Shown here: positions 23,101 to 23,754 of the stretch, piece by piece
Numbering within the stretch: the first letter of the stretch is position 1
Layout of the letters: each line of letters begins with the position of its first letter
Assembly: GCA_020629335.1 (NCBI GenBank)
Contig: JAHDDN010000022.1
Coordinates: 1-23,754 of the forward strand
Direction of reading: 5' to 3'
Source: Chitinophagales bacterium
GTDB lineage: Bacteria > Bacteroidota > Bacteroidia > Chitinophagales > UBA2359
Length of the DNA stretch: 23,754 nt
Made by a program: the position numbers and the translations under genes
The notes under the pieces: generated by a model
What the model was told of the DNA's origin: nothing
The model's database searches: none
The model's input: only the letters and a program-made list of their open reading frames with translations

Positions 23101-23754
23101 TGAAGGCGCTTAACTTAAGCATCCAAAACCTTTCTGCTAAATTAGCGGCTAATGCGAATGACGAATGGAAACCGAAGTACATTCAATTAGAGGAGCAGTT
23201 CAAGGAATTGAAAACGAACTATAATACTTTAGATTCTAATTATAAAAAACTGGATGCAGACTATAAAGTATTAGATACCGATTACAGAAAAATGGATGCC
23301 GATTATAACGCATCTGTTTCCGATCTCTATGCTGCGGTGAAGAAGATGGACGATCAAAAAGAAGCTGTCAACGAAGCTGAAACGGTGAATAAAGAGAAGG
23401 CTAATAACTGGAGAACTGGTTTAGCTAATGTCTTGAGAAATGATGAAAAACGTAAAGCTCCTCAACAAATGAAGGCGCTTAACTTAAGCATCCAAAACCT
23501 TTCTGCTAAATTAGCGGCTAATGCGAATGACGAATGGAAACCGAAGTACATTCAGTTAGATCTTAACTATAAAGAGTTGAATAGCAAATATGGCAACTTA
23601 GAGCAATCTAATGCTAATCTCCAAAAATCAAATGCAGAGTGGAAACTTAAGTTTGAGAATAGAGATAAAGACTATAATGGGCTTAATATCAAATTTGGCG
23701 ATCTTACGAAGCAATTAGCGGAGTGGAAACTCAAGTATGAAAATAGAGATAAAG
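20172..23754 (+). CDS. Giant membrane-anchored heptad-repeat (coiled-coil) protein, 3'-truncated by window end
   Basis: ATG 20172 opens a frame of 1194 complete codons with no stop before the window edge. The N-terminus is a Trp-rich membrane helix (MFWCFWWPFIWLCIAAFLGW), then WRWFRS; everything after is soluble, highly charged and helical. Module A is 28 residues, W-K-x-K-F-E-N-R-D-x-D-Y-x-G-L and so on, seen at W80, W218 and W1157, with a fourth beginning at W1185. Module B starts at W108, W246, W335, W424, W520, W630, W746, W876 and W999, and partially at W1122. Its core includes YNASVSDLYAAVKKMDDQ, EKANNW and MKALNLSIQNLSAKLAA, preceded by 1-7 heptads of Y-x-x-L-D-x-x. I do not recognise the family. 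It could be a periplasmic or cell-envelope fibre or tether. The Arg residues after the helix would favour a cytoplasmic tail by the positive-inside rule, so topology is open. Probably in an operon with the OmpA-like gene. Confidence 0.9.
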   Translation, partial: MFWCFWWPFIWLCIAAFLGWLLAWRWFRSLFAGQAAGEANKYNSLKADYDSNQLKFTNLEKANLALANEKNQLLSSGDDWKIKFENRDKEYIGLEGQYKELAAQLDQWKAKYAKLESDYDTSVVKLYEQVKKIDGEKVAVVAEKDAVDDAKVKAWTNSLTKLRDGYTQETTPKNLKELNLTIQNLGSKLASKSKMPKEVIKEVEVVKEVIDQKGLDAWKLKFENRDQDYTGLSAKFKDISSELDGWKQKHDQRVADNNASVQKLYEAVKLIDSKKEAVNPEFELVNKENVNAWNNNLSSLRKTYTEANSPDKLKELNEVIQNLTNKLAAKANDEWKAKYAKLESDYNNATSELYEAVKIMENQQETVVEDLEKIDKAKFNNWNSNLAAVLEQDEQRDVPQKMKDLNLSIQSFTTKLAASADDQWKAKYLNLDAEHKAMKADYNASVTELYTAVKKMDDQKEAVSEEAEKINTEKANSWKSSLANILKSDEQRKVPGQMKELNLSIQNLSHKLAATATDEWKAKYIKLEGDHQTLQKNYNTLEEDYDSLETGYNASVSDLYIAVKKMEDQKEGVVADLEKVNTDKANNWNNGLKEVLKKDEARETPKQMKALNLSIQTLSNKLAAKANDEWMNKYLKLEPDYSALVTKYNGLVANYNKLEEDYNDLESGYNASISDLYTAVKKMDDQKEQVNEAESVNTEKANGWKNSLANILRSDEKRKVPGQMKALNLSIQNLSNKLAANANDEWKPKYIKLDADYNALSAQFKELQTSYNTLDANYKKLDADYKVLDTDYKTMDADYNASVSDLYAAVKKMDDQKEAVNEAETVNKEKANNWRTGLANVLRNDEKRKAPKQIKALNLSIQNLSAKLAANANDEWKPKFIKRDEEFNALNIQFKDLQSNYNTLDASYKKLDADYKAMDTDYNASISDLYAAVKKMDDQKEAVNEAETVNKEKANNWRTGLANVLRNDEKRKAPQQMKALNLSIQNLSAKLAANANDEWKPKYIQLEEQFKELKTNYNTLDSNYKKLDADYKVLDTDYRKMDADYNASVSDLYAAVKKMDDQKEAVNEAETVNKEKANNWRTGLANVLRNDEKRKAPQQMKALNLSIQNLSAKLAANANDEWKPKYIQLDLNYKELNSKYGNLEQSNANLQKSNAEWKLKFENRDKDYNGLNIKFGDLTKQLAEWKLKYENRDK
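20493..23534 (+). repeat. Tandem protein-coding repeat array (module B, 9 units)
   Basis: Unit boundaries at the Trp codon (nt): 20493, 20907, 21174, 21441, 21729, 22059, 22407, 22797, 23166, ending before 23535. From the second unit on, lengths are 89, 89, 96, 110, 116, 130, 123 and 123 residues. The first unit carries an extra Lys/Glu/Val-rich insert (KEVIKEVEVVKEV) and is followed by module A. The early units are diverged; the last three are almost identical, including a 170-base stretch with no difference that I can find (23016-23185 against 23385-23554). Confidence 0.9.

Overview
The window is AT-rich DNA from a member of the Bacteroidota. Three secreted proteins end in the type IX secretion (Por) C-terminal sorting domain. 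Several start regions carry the Bacteroidota promoter signature (TTTG, 19-20 bases, TAnnTTTG). Shine-Dalgarno sequences are essentially absent, and RibB and RibA are fused. A Saprospiria-like marine lineage is possible, but that is only an impression.

Layout. Positions 1-1052 hold the 3' part of ribBA (riboflavin synthesis), closed by a strong hairpin terminator. Positions 1150-5730 are an accessory, repeat-rich stretch. It has an Rpn/PD-(D/E)XK nuclease-like gene with an in-frame 12-bp minisatellite, an hsdS gene with no hsdM or hsdR in the window, a 103-bp tandem repeat that begins at the hsdS start codon, a large imperfect inverted repeat, and a secreted formylglycine-generating-enzyme-like protein. 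Positions 5728-12031 hold two large stand-alone genes: an FdhF/YdeP-family molybdopterin oxidoreductase preceded by three tandem hairpins, and a 1248-residue multi-pass membrane histidine kinase with a TTG start. Positions 12385-15998 are a two-gene operon of paralogous secreted PQQ-type sugar dehydrogenases; the first lacks the expected catalytic histidine. A bidirectional hairpin terminator separates them from a convergent Glu/Leu/Phe/Val dehydrogenase. That gene is divergent from a secreted beta-propeller protein at 17539-18705.

The most unusual part is the right end. A membrane-anchored protein with two OmpA-like domains, the first degenerate, is followed 76 bp later by an uninterrupted reading frame of at least 1194 codons that runs off the window. 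This second protein has a Trp-rich N-terminal membrane helix and then a long array of two repeat modules. One is 28 residues (four heptads). The other has a base length of 89 residues and grows in exact seven-residue steps (89, 89, 96, 110, 116, 130, 123, 123), because a Y-x-x-L-D-x-x heptad linker is lengthened from 1 to 7 copies. I do not recognise this family. It looks like an elastic or ruler-like coiled-coil cell-envelope protein paired with a peptidoglycan-binding partner.

Three copies of a roughly 215-230 bp dispersed intergenic element (1154-1382, 5311-5535 reversed, 12102-12316) and several smaller palindromes fill the gaps between genes.
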